A stretch of DNA of 64,000 nucleotides from Cohaesibacter haloalkalitolerans (GTDB taxonomy: Bacteria > Pseudomonadota > Alphaproteobacteria > Rhizobiales > Cohaesibacteraceae). The position numbers were made by a program, and so were the translations under genes. The first letter of the stretch is position 1, and every line of letters starts with the position of its first letter. The stretch is from NCBI RefSeq assembly GCF_003574655.1, contig NZ_QNUM01000005.1, forward strand, positions 186,001-250,000. The letters are read 5' to 3'. Below, piece by piece: positions 53,779 to 63,048 of the stretch. The notes below the pieces were generated by a model. That model was not told where the DNA came from and did no database searches. It saw only the letters and a program-made list of their open reading frames with translations.

Positions 53779-54912
53779 ATGACAGATTACACTGAAAAAG
53801 CACCGAATGAGGGAAATTTGAGGCGCGGTTGGACAACTGGAGCCTGTGCAACTGCCGCAACGAAAGCGGCGTTGAACGCTCTGGTTACATCGCACTTCCC
53901 GGACCCCGTTTCGATTGTTTTGCCCAAGGGTCAGGAGCCTTCATTCGTGCTCGATTGCGAGACGCTGGCGGAAGATTATGCGGAGGCCGGAATCATCAAG
54001 GATGCCGGTGACGATCCCGATGTGACTCACGGTGCACTCATTCTGTCCAGGGTTTGTTTTGGCCCGGAAGGGGCTGGCGTGCGCTTCTTTGCCGGTGAGG
54101 GCGTGGGTATGGTGACCCGGCCCGGACTGCCCGTTGCTGTTGGTGAGCCTGCCATCAACCCCGTGCCGCGCCAATTGATGCGCGAAGTAGTGCAGACGTT
54201 GGCCGCCGAACATGGCTTTGCACCTGATGTCGACATTACCATCTCTGTGCGCAATGGCGAGAAGCTGGCCAAACACACATGGAACCCGCGGCTCGGGATC
54301 GTCGGTGGCCTGTCCATACTGGGGACCACGGGGATTGTCGTGCCCTTTTCCTGTTCGGCCTGGATCCATTCCATCCAGCGCGGCATCGATGTAGCCCGCG
54401 CCGAAGGGCAGGGGCATGTGGCAGGCTGTACTGGTTCCACGTCGGAAAAGACCGTGCGCAGCCTCTTTGATCTGCCGGACTATGCCATGATCGACATGGG
54501 CGATTTTGTCGGTGGCATGCTGAAATATCTGCGCCGCAATCCGGTGGCGCGTGTGACCATCGGCGGCGGTTTTGCCAAGCTGACAAAGCTGGCGCAAGGT
54601 CACATGGATTTGCACTCGGGCCGCAGTCAGGTCGACTTCGACTGGCTGGCCGACAGGATTGCCTCGCTCGGTGGCGATGTGGAGCTGGTGGCACAGGCAA
54701 GACAGGCCAACACGGCTCTCGCCGTCCTGCAGCTTTGCGATGCCGTCGGGATCAGCATCGTTCCCCTTGTGGCATCCGAAGCACAACGCGCTGCTTTCGG
54801 AATTCTCGGGCCTTGCACCATTGCTCTCGATATTGTCGTAATTGCGAGGGATGGTACACTGCTCGGGCAGTCCGAGATTCTCACCTACGACCAACTGGAG
54901 CCTGCTCCATGA
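53779..54912 (+). CDS. cbiD: Cobalt-precorrin-5B C1-methyltransferase CbiD
   Basis: Methylates C1 in the early-cobalt pathway, where CobF acts in the aerobic route. The 377-residue protein has RRGWTTGACATAA near its N-terminus and GTTGIVVPFSCSAW and GCTGSTSEK further in, all typical of CbiD. The ATG at 53779 has no evident ribosome site; a GTG at 53755 is an alternative. A TATATA at about 53762 could be a -10 element, so a leaderless message is possible. Divergent from cobA with 64 bases between; overlaps cobK by 4 bases. Confidence 0.93.
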   Translation: MTDYTEKAPNEGNLRRGWTTGACATAATKAALNALVTSHFPDPVSIVLPKGQEPSFVLDCETLAEDYAEAGIIKDAGDDPDVTHGALILSRVCFGPEGAGVRFFAGEGVGMVTRPGLPVAVGEPAINPVPRQLMREVVQTLAAEHGFAPDVDITISVRNGEKLAKHTWNPRLGIVGGLSILGTTGIVVPFSCSAWIHSIQRGIDVARAEGQGHVAGCTGSTSEKTVRSLFDLPDYAMIDMGDFVGGMLKYLRRNPVARVTIGGGFAKLTKLAQGHMDLHSGRSQVDFDWLADRIASLGGDVELVAQARQANTALAVLQLCDAVGISIVPLVASEAQRAAFGILGPCTIALDIVVIARDGTLLGQSEILTYDQLEPAP

Positions 54913-55694
54913 CGAAACCGCGCCATATTCTCCTTCTGGGTGGCACAGCCGAGGCCAGAGAGTTGCTGGAAACCCTGATCAAGTCGACGGAGCACGACGT
55001 CACCTATTCGCTGGCCGGTGTGCTCGGCAGCAAGGCCGAGGAAGTGCTGCGCAGTCGCATGGGGTTTGACAGCGACCATTTCCAGTTTCGCATGGGGGGC
55101 TTTGGTGGCCCCGAAGGGTTGCGGCACTATATGGAAGAGCATGACATCGATTTGCTGATCGATGCGACCCACCCCTATGCAACAGTCATTTCGCGCAACG
55201 CCATCGAAGCGTCGAAAGCGGGTGCCGTTCCGCTGGCCCGCTATGTTCGGCATGAATGGACCGAAACTCCCGATGACAGCTGGACGGTCGTTGACCGGCT
55301 TTCCGATGCTGCCGCTGCCTTGCCTTCGGGCGTGACCGTGTTCCTGTCCGTCGGTCGCCAATCCATCGCGCCCTTTGCGAGCCGTAAGGATTGCAGGTTT
55401 GTGATCCGCTCCATCGCCGAGGCCGAGGAGCATCTGTTCCATTCCGCAACTTTCATTCAGGGCATGCCCGGACGGTCGATGGAAGAGGAAATGACCCTGT
55501 TTCAGGAATATGACATCGACTATCTGGTGACCAAGAACTCCGGCTCCGGCAAGGCATCCTACAAGATTCTCGCTGCACGGGAGCTGCACATACCCGTCAT
55601 CATGGTCAAGCGCCCGACGCTTCCCGATTGCCCTGAATTCAGCGAGCTGGAAGCCGTTCTGACCTGGATCGATCACGCACCGGAAGCGCACTGA
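54909..55694 (+). CDS. cobK: Precorrin-6A / cobalt-precorrin-6A reductase (CobK/CbiJ)
   Basis: NADPH-dependent reductase (261 residues) of the macrocycle after C1 methylation. The N-terminal ILLLGGTAEARELLE, DATHPYA and the C-terminal TKNSGSGKASYKI (the nicotinamide-binding part) are diagnostic. Start overlaps the cbiD stop. CobK and CbiJ are one family. Confidence 0.95.
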   Translation: MTKPRHILLLGGTAEARELLETLIKSTEHDVTYSLAGVLGSKAEEVLRSRMGFDSDHFQFRMGGFGGPEGLRHYMEEHDIDLLIDATHPYATVISRNAIEASKAGAVPLARYVRHEWTETPDDSWTVVDRLSDAAAALPSGVTVFLSVGRQSIAPFASRKDCRFVIRSIAEAEEHLFHSATFIQGMPGRSMEEEMTLFQEYDIDYLVTKNSGSGKASYKILAARELHIPVIMVKRPTLPDCPEFSELEAVLTWIDHAPEAH

Positions 55695-55733
55695 CCCGCC
55701 GCCCGCCCAAACATACTTTCAGGAAGACCCTCA

Positions 55734-57203
55734 ATGCCAGCCATCATGTTTCAGGGAACCGGGTCCAACGTCGGCAAATCGATGTTGGTCGCAGGCTTCT
55801 GTCGCTATCTCAAACGGCAGGGTTACAAGGTGGCCCCGTTCAAGCCGCAGAACATGTCCAACAATGCGGCCGTGACGGCGGAAGGCGGCGAGATCGGCCG
55901 GGCTCAGGCTTTGCAGGCGCTGGCTTGTGGGCTGGAGCCGAGCGTGCACATGAACCCGGTGCTGCTCAAGCCACAGAGCAATGTTGGCAGTCAGGTGGTG
56001 GTGCAGGGCAAGGTGGTCGGCCAGATGCAGGCCCGCAACTACAGCCAGAGCAAGCATTCCTTGTTGCAATCGGTCATGGAATCCTATCGCATTCTTAGCG
56101 ATAGCGCCGATTTTGTCGTGGTGGAGGGCGCGGGCAGCGCCTCCGAGGTCAATCTGCGAGCGGGCGACATTGCCAACATGGGATTTGCCGAAGCGGCAAG
56201 GCTGCCGGTGATCCTGATTGGCGACATCGACCGGGGCGGCGTCATCGCTTCCCTCGTTGGCACGCAGCAGATGCTTTCCGCTTCCGACAATGCACTCATC
56301 AAGGGCTATGTGATCAACAAGTTCCGCGGCGACGCCTCGCTTTTCACCTCGGGCCTTGACATCATCACCAAGCAGACCGGCTGGCCGGATTTTGGCATTC
56401 TGCCGTGGTTTGACAATGCCGTGCGCCTGCCTGCCGAGGATAGCGAGGATCTGGGTCGCGAAGGGCCTGCCAATCGGTCGGACAGGGCTTTGAAAGTCGC
56501 CGTGCCCGTCTTGCCACGCATCGCCAATTTCGACGATCTCGATGCTCTCAAATCCGAACCCGGCATTGCGCTCACCATGGTCAAGCGCGGCGAAACAATC
56601 CCGCTCGACAGTGATCTGGTCATTCTGCCAGGATCGAAGTCGACCATTGGTGACTTGTTGGCCTTGCAGAGCGAAGGCTGGGACATCGATATAAAGGCCA
56701 TAGCAAGGCGTGGCGGCTCTGTGCTTGGGCTATGCGGTGGCTATCAGATGCTGGGCAAGCGTATCATGGACCCGGAAGGGGTAGAGACCGAAAAGGGCGC
56801 AATCTGCGAAGGGCTGGGGCTGCTTGATATTGAAACCGTCATGGCGGGCGAAAAGCGGACGGTTCAGGTTTCCGGTGCGCATATCGCAAGCGGTGCGCCG
56901 ATGCATGGCTATGAGATCCATGTCGGGCGCAGCGATGGCCCCGACCGGACCCGGCCAATCTTAATGATCGAGGGCAAGGAGGAGGGGGCTACCTCTCCGG
57001 ATGGACGGATCATGGGCAGCTATATCCACGGGCTGTTCAACGACGACGGATTCCGCGCGGCCTTCCTTGGCTCCCTCGGCCACAAGGCTTCCGGCCACAG
57101 CTACCAGCAGGGCGTCGAACAGACCCTTGACGCACTGGCAGATCATTTTGCCGAGCATATGGACGTTGAAGGACTTATCCGGGTGGCTAGCAAAGGCGTC
57201 TGA
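55734..57203 (+). CDS. cobQ: Cobyric acid synthase CobQ/CbiP
   Basis: Glutamine-dependent amidase (489 residues) that amidates positions b, d, e and g of adenosylcobyrinate diamide. The ATP domain begins MFQGTGSNVGKSMLV followed by FKPQNMSNNA, both specific to CobQ; the glutaminase domain has the Cys in VLGLCGGYQMLG and the His in SYIHGLF. It follows cobK after 39 bases with a CAGGAAG ribosome site. Confidence 0.96.
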   Translation: MPAIMFQGTGSNVGKSMLVAGFCRYLKRQGYKVAPFKPQNMSNNAAVTAEGGEIGRAQALQALACGLEPSVHMNPVLLKPQSNVGSQVVVQGKVVGQMQARNYSQSKHSLLQSVMESYRILSDSADFVVVEGAGSASEVNLRAGDIANMGFAEAARLPVILIGDIDRGGVIASLVGTQQMLSASDNALIKGYVINKFRGDASLFTSGLDIITKQTGWPDFGILPWFDNAVRLPAEDSEDLGREGPANRSDRALKVAVPVLPRIANFDDLDALKSEPGIALTMVKRGETIPLDSDLVILPGSKSTIGDLLALQSEGWDIDIKAIARRGGSVLGLCGGYQMLGKRIMDPEGVETEKGAICEGLGLLDIETVMAGEKRTVQVSGAHIASGAPMHGYEIHVGRSDGPDRTRPILMIEGKEEGATSPDGRIMGSYIHGLFNDDGFRAAFLGSLGHKASGHSYQQGVEQTLDALADHFAEHMDVEGLIRVASKGV

Positions 57204-57349
57204 CAACCGGCTTTGCGCTCATTTCGTCCCGAGCCACAAAGGCGATATGCTTCTGCTCTTCGGCCTTCGCTGTCTTCTGCCATCCTCGTGTTCCTGGCCT
57301 TGTGTAATATTTGTGCAACATAATTGTGAAAAACATAGCAAGTATCACG

Positions 57350-58135
57350 TTACACGGAATAGCCGAATTTCTCCCAAATTCCATGCCCGTACAAGATGCC
57401 ATCATGTTGCTTGATGTATTTGTCGTTTGAATTTGCTATTTGTGAAAAGCGAGTTTCTATAGTCTCGGTGCTTTGACGTTTGGAAAGTGAGAAGAAATTT
57501 CCGATTTTATTTAACGCTCCGATGTAATCGTTTGTCAGATCTTCGTATCGAACGATGATGCAGTCCTTTTCGTCAAAATTTTCAAGCGCCTGTGAGTAAG
57601 CCGAGTTCCAATGGGCCATCAGCTCTGGCAATGATGTTCCACTCCATTTCTGCGTAGCTGCAGATACGGCACGAGGATCTCTGGACAATATTACGAATTT
57701 GCTTCCGGGGAAGACATGACGCAACCACCATATCTTCGTCAGGTTTGGTGGTGACTTTTCAATAAGTGTCGGATAGTTCCCAACAATATACTTGTTCCAA
57801 CCATGCATGATTCTGGAACGGCAAGCCTCGTAGTCATCGATAGACTTCAGTTCATCCTGCATCGCTTGACTAAACGCAAATTTGCCCGGGCCTCCGAAAT
57901 TGACTGCTGGGGAATAAACGTCCTGCATGTGCTGGCCTTCGCTTTCAGGCACAGCCGCCCGAAGACATGAAATCTCAAAACATGAGACCAATAACCTTTC
58001 CAGTAACGTAGTACCGCTGCGATGAAGACCGCAGATGAATAGCAACGACGAAATCTGCGGATCACTATTGTATTGTTCCGATGGGATACGAACGGCTGGA
58101 GAGCTTTGTTGGTGAGTTTTCGTTTCCGATTCCAT
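57350..58135 (-). CDS. Sulfotransferase-family protein
   Basis: Probable PAPS-dependent sulfotransferase of 261 residues. GLHRSGTTLLERLL (36-49) is the 5'-phosphosulfate-binding loop and LSRDPRAVSAATQKW the 3'-phosphate-binding region; both are intact. The ATG at 58135 has GCGAGG upstream; a longer reading to 58258 lacks support. No membrane segment is seen, so a cytosolic enzyme acting on a small molecule, or part of a glycan/lipid sulfation path, is possible. Base composition is visibly AT-richer than both neighbours, and the gene sits alone inside the cobalamin region, suggesting acquisition. Acceptor unknown. Confidence 0.8.
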   Translation of the reverse strand: MESETKTHQQSSPAVRIPSEQYNSDPQISSLLFICGLHRSGTTLLERLLVSCFEISCLRAAVPESEGQHMQDVYSPAVNFGGPGKFAFSQAMQDELKSIDDYEACRSRIMHGWNKYIVGNYPTLIEKSPPNLTKIWWLRHVFPGSKFVILSRDPRAVSAATQKWSGTSLPELMAHWNSAYSQALENFDEKDCIIVRYEDLTNDYIGALNKIGNFFSLSKRQSTETIETRFSQIANSNDKYIKQHDGILYGHGIWEKFGYSV

Positions 58136-58731
58136 AAAAACCTCGCTATTCCATAAACATAACAACTTGAAGTTTGGTCTCCAAAAGAAATCCGCAGAAT
58201 TTGGGTGCAAAGAGAGTTTCTTATAACAACAAATTAGTGGATTGTTACGGAATGGCAACTGGAGGTGGTAAAAGCTGTCGCGAAAAGCCGAGTGACGCCC
58301 ATACCATGCGTGTTTCTTAGCTGCTGACCGGATCCATGACAGGTCTGCATGGGAAGCCGCAGGCTAGGCGCTCATGGTCCTAAGGCATGCCAGCAGTGCA
58401 GTCTCCAAGCTGGCTTGGCAATTGAAAAGATGGCTTCCATATGGGCATGGTGTAATGGGCTGTTTGAGGGGAGACCCGAGTGTTCAGCCCCTTGTTTGTG
58501 GCCAGATGCATTTCTCTCTCGATGGACAAACCTGCCATCACGTCTCATGAATCTCCGGGTGCAACAGCCCACAGTTCCATTTTATCCGCTTGGTTTTGAC
58601 AAAGCCCCCTGCAGCACGAATCCGCCGTTTTCAACACGCGTAATTCGTGCTAGATACGCAAAAATGCGCGAAATAGTCAGAAATCAGCAGGAATATGCGA
58701 CAATGAGAAGAGATCTAAGTCATTGGAAAAT
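58136..58731. other. 596-base gap between sulfotransferase and dusA
   Basis: No convincing gene. The first 130 bases are AT-rich upstream sequence of the sulfotransferase gene. A perfect inverted repeat, AGCACGAAT (58613-58621) and ATTCGTGCT (58643-58651), lies about 80 bases before dusA and may be an operator or hairpin. An open frame at 58349-58735 has composition unlike a protein gene and no ribosome site. Confidence 0.5.
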
Positions 58732-59709
58732 ATGAAGGAACAATATAAATCAATGACCAAGGTGTTCTCTGTTGCACCCATGATGGAGTGGACGGATCGG
58801 CATTGCCGGTATTTTCATCGGCTGCTCTCGAAGAAGGCGTTGCTCTATACAGAGATGGTGACGGCGCAGGCGGTCATTCATGGTGATCGCGATCATCTGC
58901 TTGGGTTTGATGCCGAGGAGCATCCGGTTGCGCAGCAGCTGGGCGGGTCCGACCCGGATGATCTGGCGGAGGCTACGCGCATTTGCGCTGACTATGGCTA
59001 TGACGAGATCAATCTCAACGTCGGCTGTCCGTCAGACCGGGTGCAGTCCGGCCGCTTCGGGGCTTGCCTCATGGCGGAACCGGATCTTGTTGCCCGCTGT
59101 GTCGAGGCAATGAAGAAGGTGACCGAGGTGCCGATAACGGTCAAATGCCGGATCGGTATCGACGAGCAGAATGAAGAGGAAGCGCTGGACCTTCTGGTCG
59201 ATCAGGTTCTCGCTGCGGGATGCGACGGGCTCACCGTTCATGCGCGCAAGGCCTGGCTGCAAGGGTTGAGTCCGAAGGAAAACAGGGACATCCCGCCGCT
59301 TAACTATGACCGGGTCTATCGTCTGAAACAGCGCTTGCCCAATGTCCACATCGCCATAAATGGCGGTATCAAGACCATTGAAGAGAGCCTTGATCATCTG
59401 CAACATGTCGATGGGGTGATGCTGGGCCGTGCCGCTTATCAGACCCCGGCCTTGCTTGCCAAGGTCGACTCGCAGGTCTTCGGGCTAGGGGAGCCGGTTG
59501 ATCCGTTTGCCGCCGCCGAGGCTATGATCCCGTATATCGATGCCCATGTGGCGAGGGGAGGGCGCGTCAGTCAGGTGACGAGGCATATGATCGGCCTGTT
59601 TCAGGGGCGACCGGGAGCCAAGCGCTGGCGTCAGATCCTGACCGTGGAAGCCGTCAAGCCGGGGGCAAGTTCGGCTCTGGTGCATGAGGCCCTTGCCGCG
59701 TTGCGATAA
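58732..59709 (+). CDS. dusA: tRNA-dihydrouridine(20/20a) synthase DusA
   Basis: Flavoenzyme (325 residues from ATG 58732; ATG 58753 is an alternative start) that reduces uridine 20/20a in the tRNA D-loop. VAPMMEWTDRHCRYFHRLL at the N-terminus and NVGCPSDRVQSGRFGACLM with the catalytic Cys are DusA-specific, and GGIKTIEE binds the FMN phosphate. It is monocistronic and unrelated to its cobalamin neighbours. Confidence 0.95.
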   Translation: MKEQYKSMTKVFSVAPMMEWTDRHCRYFHRLLSKKALLYTEMVTAQAVIHGDRDHLLGFDAEEHPVAQQLGGSDPDDLAEATRICADYGYDEINLNVGCPSDRVQSGRFGACLMAEPDLVARCVEAMKKVTEVPITVKCRIGIDEQNEEEALDLLVDQVLAAGCDGLTVHARKAWLQGLSPKENRDIPPLNYDRVYRLKQRLPNVHIAINGGIKTIEESLDHLQHVDGVMLGRAAYQTPALLAKVDSQVFGLGEPVDPFAAAEAMIPYIDAHVARGGRVSQVTRHMIGLFQGRPGAKRWRQILTVEAVKPGASSALVHEALAALR

Positions 59710-59744
59710 TGAATCTGAGCCGATTTTGCCTTAGGGCAGAGCCT

Positions 59745-60431
59745 TCAGGGTGTCAGCGTCAGGCGATCGCCTGCTACCGACCAACTGCCAAGACGGTTCA
59801 GATAGGTCATGCCCAGAAGGCTCTCTCTTAGAGCGCCTTCCTGCGCCACCATGGCGCTGACATTGCGGGCCTCGATTCCACCAACCGAAATGCGAGAGAG
59901 CGTGATGGGGGCCGTGAAGGCCTGCCCGTTGGCGGTGTTGACCGGCGACAGATAGGCCAGACTTGATGTGTCGATGCCTATGGCTTCCGCGTCGGAACGG
60001 GTCAGAACCACAGCGCTCGCTCCACTGTCCAGCAACATCGGAACCGTGGTGCCGTCGATGTCAGCCCTCACCTGAAAATGCCCATCTGCTGCACGCCGGA
60101 AGAAGACTTCGCCACTGTTGGTGACAACCGCCGCGCCCGGCATGAGTTCCCCGGCCACTCGCTCAAACAGCATCCGACCGGTATCCTTGAAGCTGTAGCC
60201 AAGCACGATGACAAAGCCGATGCCTGCCCAGACAAGGAAGTATTTGAGTGACTGCAAGGGGGCAGACCGGCGTCCGCTGCCGCGCTGGGAGAGCAGAAAC
60301 AGCAACAGCGTGGAGAGCAGGGCCACGCTGCCCACAGCCTCGATCGGGTAGCCAAACAGTTCGCCTGACTGATGGTTGACCATCAGCACGACAACCGAAG
60401 TGACGACAATTCCTAGCAAGACATAGAGCAT
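59745..60431 (-). CDS. Membrane-anchored retropepsin-like aspartic protease (TIGR02281-type)
   Basis: Protein of 228 residues with two or three N-terminal membrane helices (about 1-20, 31-48, 63-80) and a C-terminal single-domain aspartic protease module. The active site is LLDSGAS with Asp135, followed by VVLTRSDAEAIGI and LLGMTYLNRLGSW as in dimeric retropepsin-like bacterial proteases. The catalytic domain probably lies in the periplasm. Substrates are unknown for most of the family. Confidence 0.85.
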   Translation of the reverse strand: MLYVLLGIVVTSVVVLMVNHQSGELFGYPIEAVGSVALLSTLLLFLLSQRGSGRRSAPLQSLKYFLVWAGIGFVIVLGYSFKDTGRMLFERVAGELMPGAAVVTNSGEVFFRRAADGHFQVRADIDGTTVPMLLDSGASAVVLTRSDAEAIGIDTSSLAYLSPVNTANGQAFTAPITLSRISVGGIEARNVSAMVAQEGALRESLLGMTYLNRLGSWSVAGDRLTLTP

Positions 60432-60594
60432 GGCACCTCTCCCGTTTGATCAGGCTGCCTTTCATATAGGGCACACATTATGTCAAATCCATGGATGACA
60501 AAATTGACATGAAACGGCCCCATGCAAGAAGAGCAAACAGGGGGGGGCTGAGAGGAAATGAGGCAGAAAGACGCCGCCGGATTGGGGCGCAGCC

Positions 60595-61458
60595 TTATCC
60601 GACAGAGGCAAACAGAAGCAGGCCGATGCCGAAAAAGATTTCCCCGACCTGTTGCGAAGCACCAAGGACATCGCCAGTCTGGCCTTTGATATGATGATTG
60701 GCCAGCCTTGCCATCATCAGGCTGGCCAGAATGATCATCACGAAAGAGGAAACCCCGGCGGCCAGCCCGAATACGGGGACGACCATCAGCGCAGTGGCAA
60801 GCCCGCCCAGCGCGATGGCTATGGTGTAGGAGGTGGTGGAGGGTCGCCCGAGGCTGGCGGAAAGCCCGCTCAAACGCGCCGCCGGAAGGGTGTGCCAGAC
60901 ATGCATCAACGGAACGCGAGAGACTGCCCCGGCAGCCAGATAGGCGATCCCGCCTTTGGTGACGCCATAATTCTCGAACAAGTAGTAAACGATGCTGATC
61001 CGCATCAGCAGCGACATGCACAGAGCCGTTGCGCCATAGCTGCCAAGGCGACTGTCCTTCATAATTTCCAGCTTGCGAGCGATGGTGTGCCCACCCCAGA
61101 AGCCATCCGCCACATCGGCAAGGCCATCTTCATGCAGCCCGCCGGTAACAATCGACATGGTGACGATGGTCATGCATGCCAGCAGGAAAGATGGCAACGG
61201 TGCCGTCCATGCGATGGCGTCAAACAGGGTTGCCGGAATAAGGGCCAGAAAGGCGAGAATCAGGCCGATGATCGGCATTGCCCGCGAGGTGCGCCGCATC
61301 TTGGGCAGATCCTGACTGGCCTTGCCAAGAAAGGACGGGACCGGCAGACGCGTGAAGAAAGCCAGCGAATCCAGTATGTCCTGCCGCCACAACATCAGAT
61401 ATCTGATAATCTGTTTGACAGGAGACGGCTTTCCATTTGGCGTGGACATTTCGGACAT
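60595..61458 (-). CDS. cobV: Adenosylcobinamide-GDP ribazoletransferase (cobalamin synthase) CobV/CobS
   Basis: Integral membrane enzyme (287 residues) that joins adenosylcobinamide-GDP and alpha-ribazole. GGLHEDGLADVADGFWGG is the family's metal-binding signature and DSRLGSYG follows it; several membrane helices surround them. The start at 61458 has CCAGGGGATC upstream; a longer reading to 61566 is not supported. It is divergent from cobT, which makes its co-substrate. Confidence 0.94.
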   Translation of the reverse strand: MSEMSTPNGKPSPVKQIIRYLMLWRQDILDSLAFFTRLPVPSFLGKASQDLPKMRRTSRAMPIIGLILAFLALIPATLFDAIAWTAPLPSFLLACMTIVTMSIVTGGLHEDGLADVADGFWGGHTIARKLEIMKDSRLGSYGATALCMSLLMRISIVYYLFENYGVTKGGIAYLAAGAVSRVPLMHVWHTLPAARLSGLSASLGRPSTTSYTIAIALGGLATALMVVPVFGLAAGVSSFVMIILASLMMARLANHHIKGQTGDVLGASQQVGEIFFGIGLLLFASVG

Positions 61459-61717
61459 TTGATCCCCCTGGGGAGCTTTGGTGGCAATTGCGTATTGCTC
61501 AGCGTCTGGACGCTCAGTATACCTCGTTGCGAGATTGATCTGAAATGAGCAAATTCGGCAAGGCAAGGCAAGTGCTTTTCACGGCTGTGTGCCATTCAGC
61601 TGAGTCCGCTGTGCACTTCATTGCAACAGCGGCTGTGAATTCGGATTGGCATTATTTCTGCAGCTTTGCCAAAGCTGGGCGACTGCAGTCCAGACAGAGA
61701 AATGAAGGTAGTCCAAA
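61459..61717. promoter_or_regulatory. Divergent cobV / cobT control region
   Basis: 259 bases between the two starts. It contains the near-perfect palindrome CAGCTTTG-C-CAAAGCTG (61661-61677), 57 bases before cobT, which may be a hairpin in the cobT leader or an operator. No cobalamin riboswitch core is present. Confidence 0.45.
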
Positions 61718-62731
61718 ATGATTTCCACTTCTTCCGCCCTTCCTTTTGACGATATCCTTGCGTTGCTGGAAAAGATGCCGGCTGCAGATGAAGAGCTGCG
61801 CGCCAAGGTGCGTGCCCGCGACGCACAGCTGACCAAACCTGCCGGATCGCTCGGCAAGCTTGAAGAACTGGCCGAATGGGTCGCTGTCTGGCAGCACAAT
61901 GAAAAGCCGCAGATCCTGCGTCCGCTTGTTGCTGTTTTCGCTTGCCAGCACGGCATCGCCAAGCACGGCGTCTCGGCGTTCCCCAATGAGCTGAACCAGA
62001 TCATGGTCGATAATTTCTCTCAGGGCGGTGCTGCCATCAACCAGCTCTGCACGGCCTTCGATCTGGGGCTGAAGGTTTTCGATCTGGCGATCGAACATCC
62101 GACCGGCGACATCACGGTTGAGCCAGCCATGTCCGAGAAGGACTGTGTGGCAACCATGGCCTACGGCATGGAAGCCATCGCAGGTGGAACCGATCTGCTC
62201 TGCCTTGGTGAAATGGGCATCGGCAATACGACGATTTCCGCAGCTCTTTTCTGTGCCCTGTTTGGCGGCACCGCTGAGGACTGGTGCGGTCGCGGTTCAG
62301 GGGTTGACGACAAGGGCTTGCAGCTCAAGATCGACCTCGTCAACAAGGCACTCGACACTCACAAGGACTATCTGGACAAGCCTCTGGAAGTGCTGGCACG
62401 CCTCGGTGGTCGCGAATTTGCCGCCATGTGTGGCGCTGTGCTCGCTGCCCGCATCAACAATGTGCCGGTGATCGTTGATGGTTTCAACACCACCGCCGCT
62501 GTTGCTGTGCTGCACAAGCTTGATCCACGCACCCTTGACCATTGTGTCTTCTCTCATTGCTCTGCTGAAGGTGCTCACCGTCGCGCTCTTGATGCAATGG
62601 GCAAAACCGCGATTGTCGACCTTGGCTTCCGTCTCGGCGAGGGCACCGGTGCTGCCGTTGTGGCTGGCCTTGCCAAAGCCGCCTGCCAGATGCACAACGG
62701 GATGGCAACCTTCGCCGACGTCGGGCTCTGA
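61718..62731 (+). CDS. cobT: Nicotinate-nucleotide--dimethylbenzimidazole phosphoribosyltransferase CobT
   Basis: Makes alpha-ribazole phosphate from nicotinate mononucleotide and the lower base 5,6-dimethylbenzimidazole. The 337-residue protein shows KPAGSLGKLEELA, EMGIGNTT and GRGSGVDD, and the C-terminal RLGEGTGAA carries the catalytic glutamate. Not to be confused with the chelatase subunit of the same name. Divergent from cobV. Confidence 0.95.
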   Translation: MISTSSALPFDDILALLEKMPAADEELRAKVRARDAQLTKPAGSLGKLEELAEWVAVWQHNEKPQILRPLVAVFACQHGIAKHGVSAFPNELNQIMVDNFSQGGAAINQLCTAFDLGLKVFDLAIEHPTGDITVEPAMSEKDCVATMAYGMEAIAGGTDLLCLGEMGIGNTTISAALFCALFGGTAEDWCGRGSGVDDKGLQLKIDLVNKALDTHKDYLDKPLEVLARLGGREFAAMCGAVLAARINNVPVIVDGFNTTAAVAVLHKLDPRTLDHCVFSHCSAEGAHRRALDAMGKTAIVDLGFRLGEGTGAAVVAGLAKAACQMHNGMATFADVGL

Positions 62732-63048
62732 GCCACTTCGTCTGGGATTGCCCCGGATAATCAAATCCATGCAAAGCCGGCTTCATGCCGGCTTTGTCTT
62801 TTTTGTCTGTGAATGCTCATCTCGGGCCTTCCTGTGTACTTTGTCGCGCTTCGATATTTACAGGTCGGAAGCTGGCTGATAGCTTTCAAAGGCTTATCCA
62901 TGTTCAGCTAGGGTTCCGCTGCTTGTGCAGGTCTGGACCGAGCGCTGCTATGAGCCCGAGTGGGCAGACACCTGAAAGACGAAAAATCTAGGGGGGATGG
63001 ACAAGGCACGTAACTCGTGTGTCCAAACCAATCGTTTAAAGGTATTCC
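62732..63048 (+). other. 317-base gap after cobT
   Basis: Contains the cobT terminator; the rest (about 62805-63048) shows no gene and no clear structure besides the promoter and leader of the following transporter gene. Confidence 0.6.
62772..62804 (+). terminator. Terminator after cobT
   Basis: Perfect 10-bp stem CAAAGCCGGC/GCCGGCTTTG around TTCAT, followed by TCTTTTTT. Confidence 0.9.

Noticed and set aside
58349-58735. 128-codon open frame before dusA
   Set aside because: Composition unlike protein, no ribosome site, runs into the dusA start; kept only as part of the gap description.
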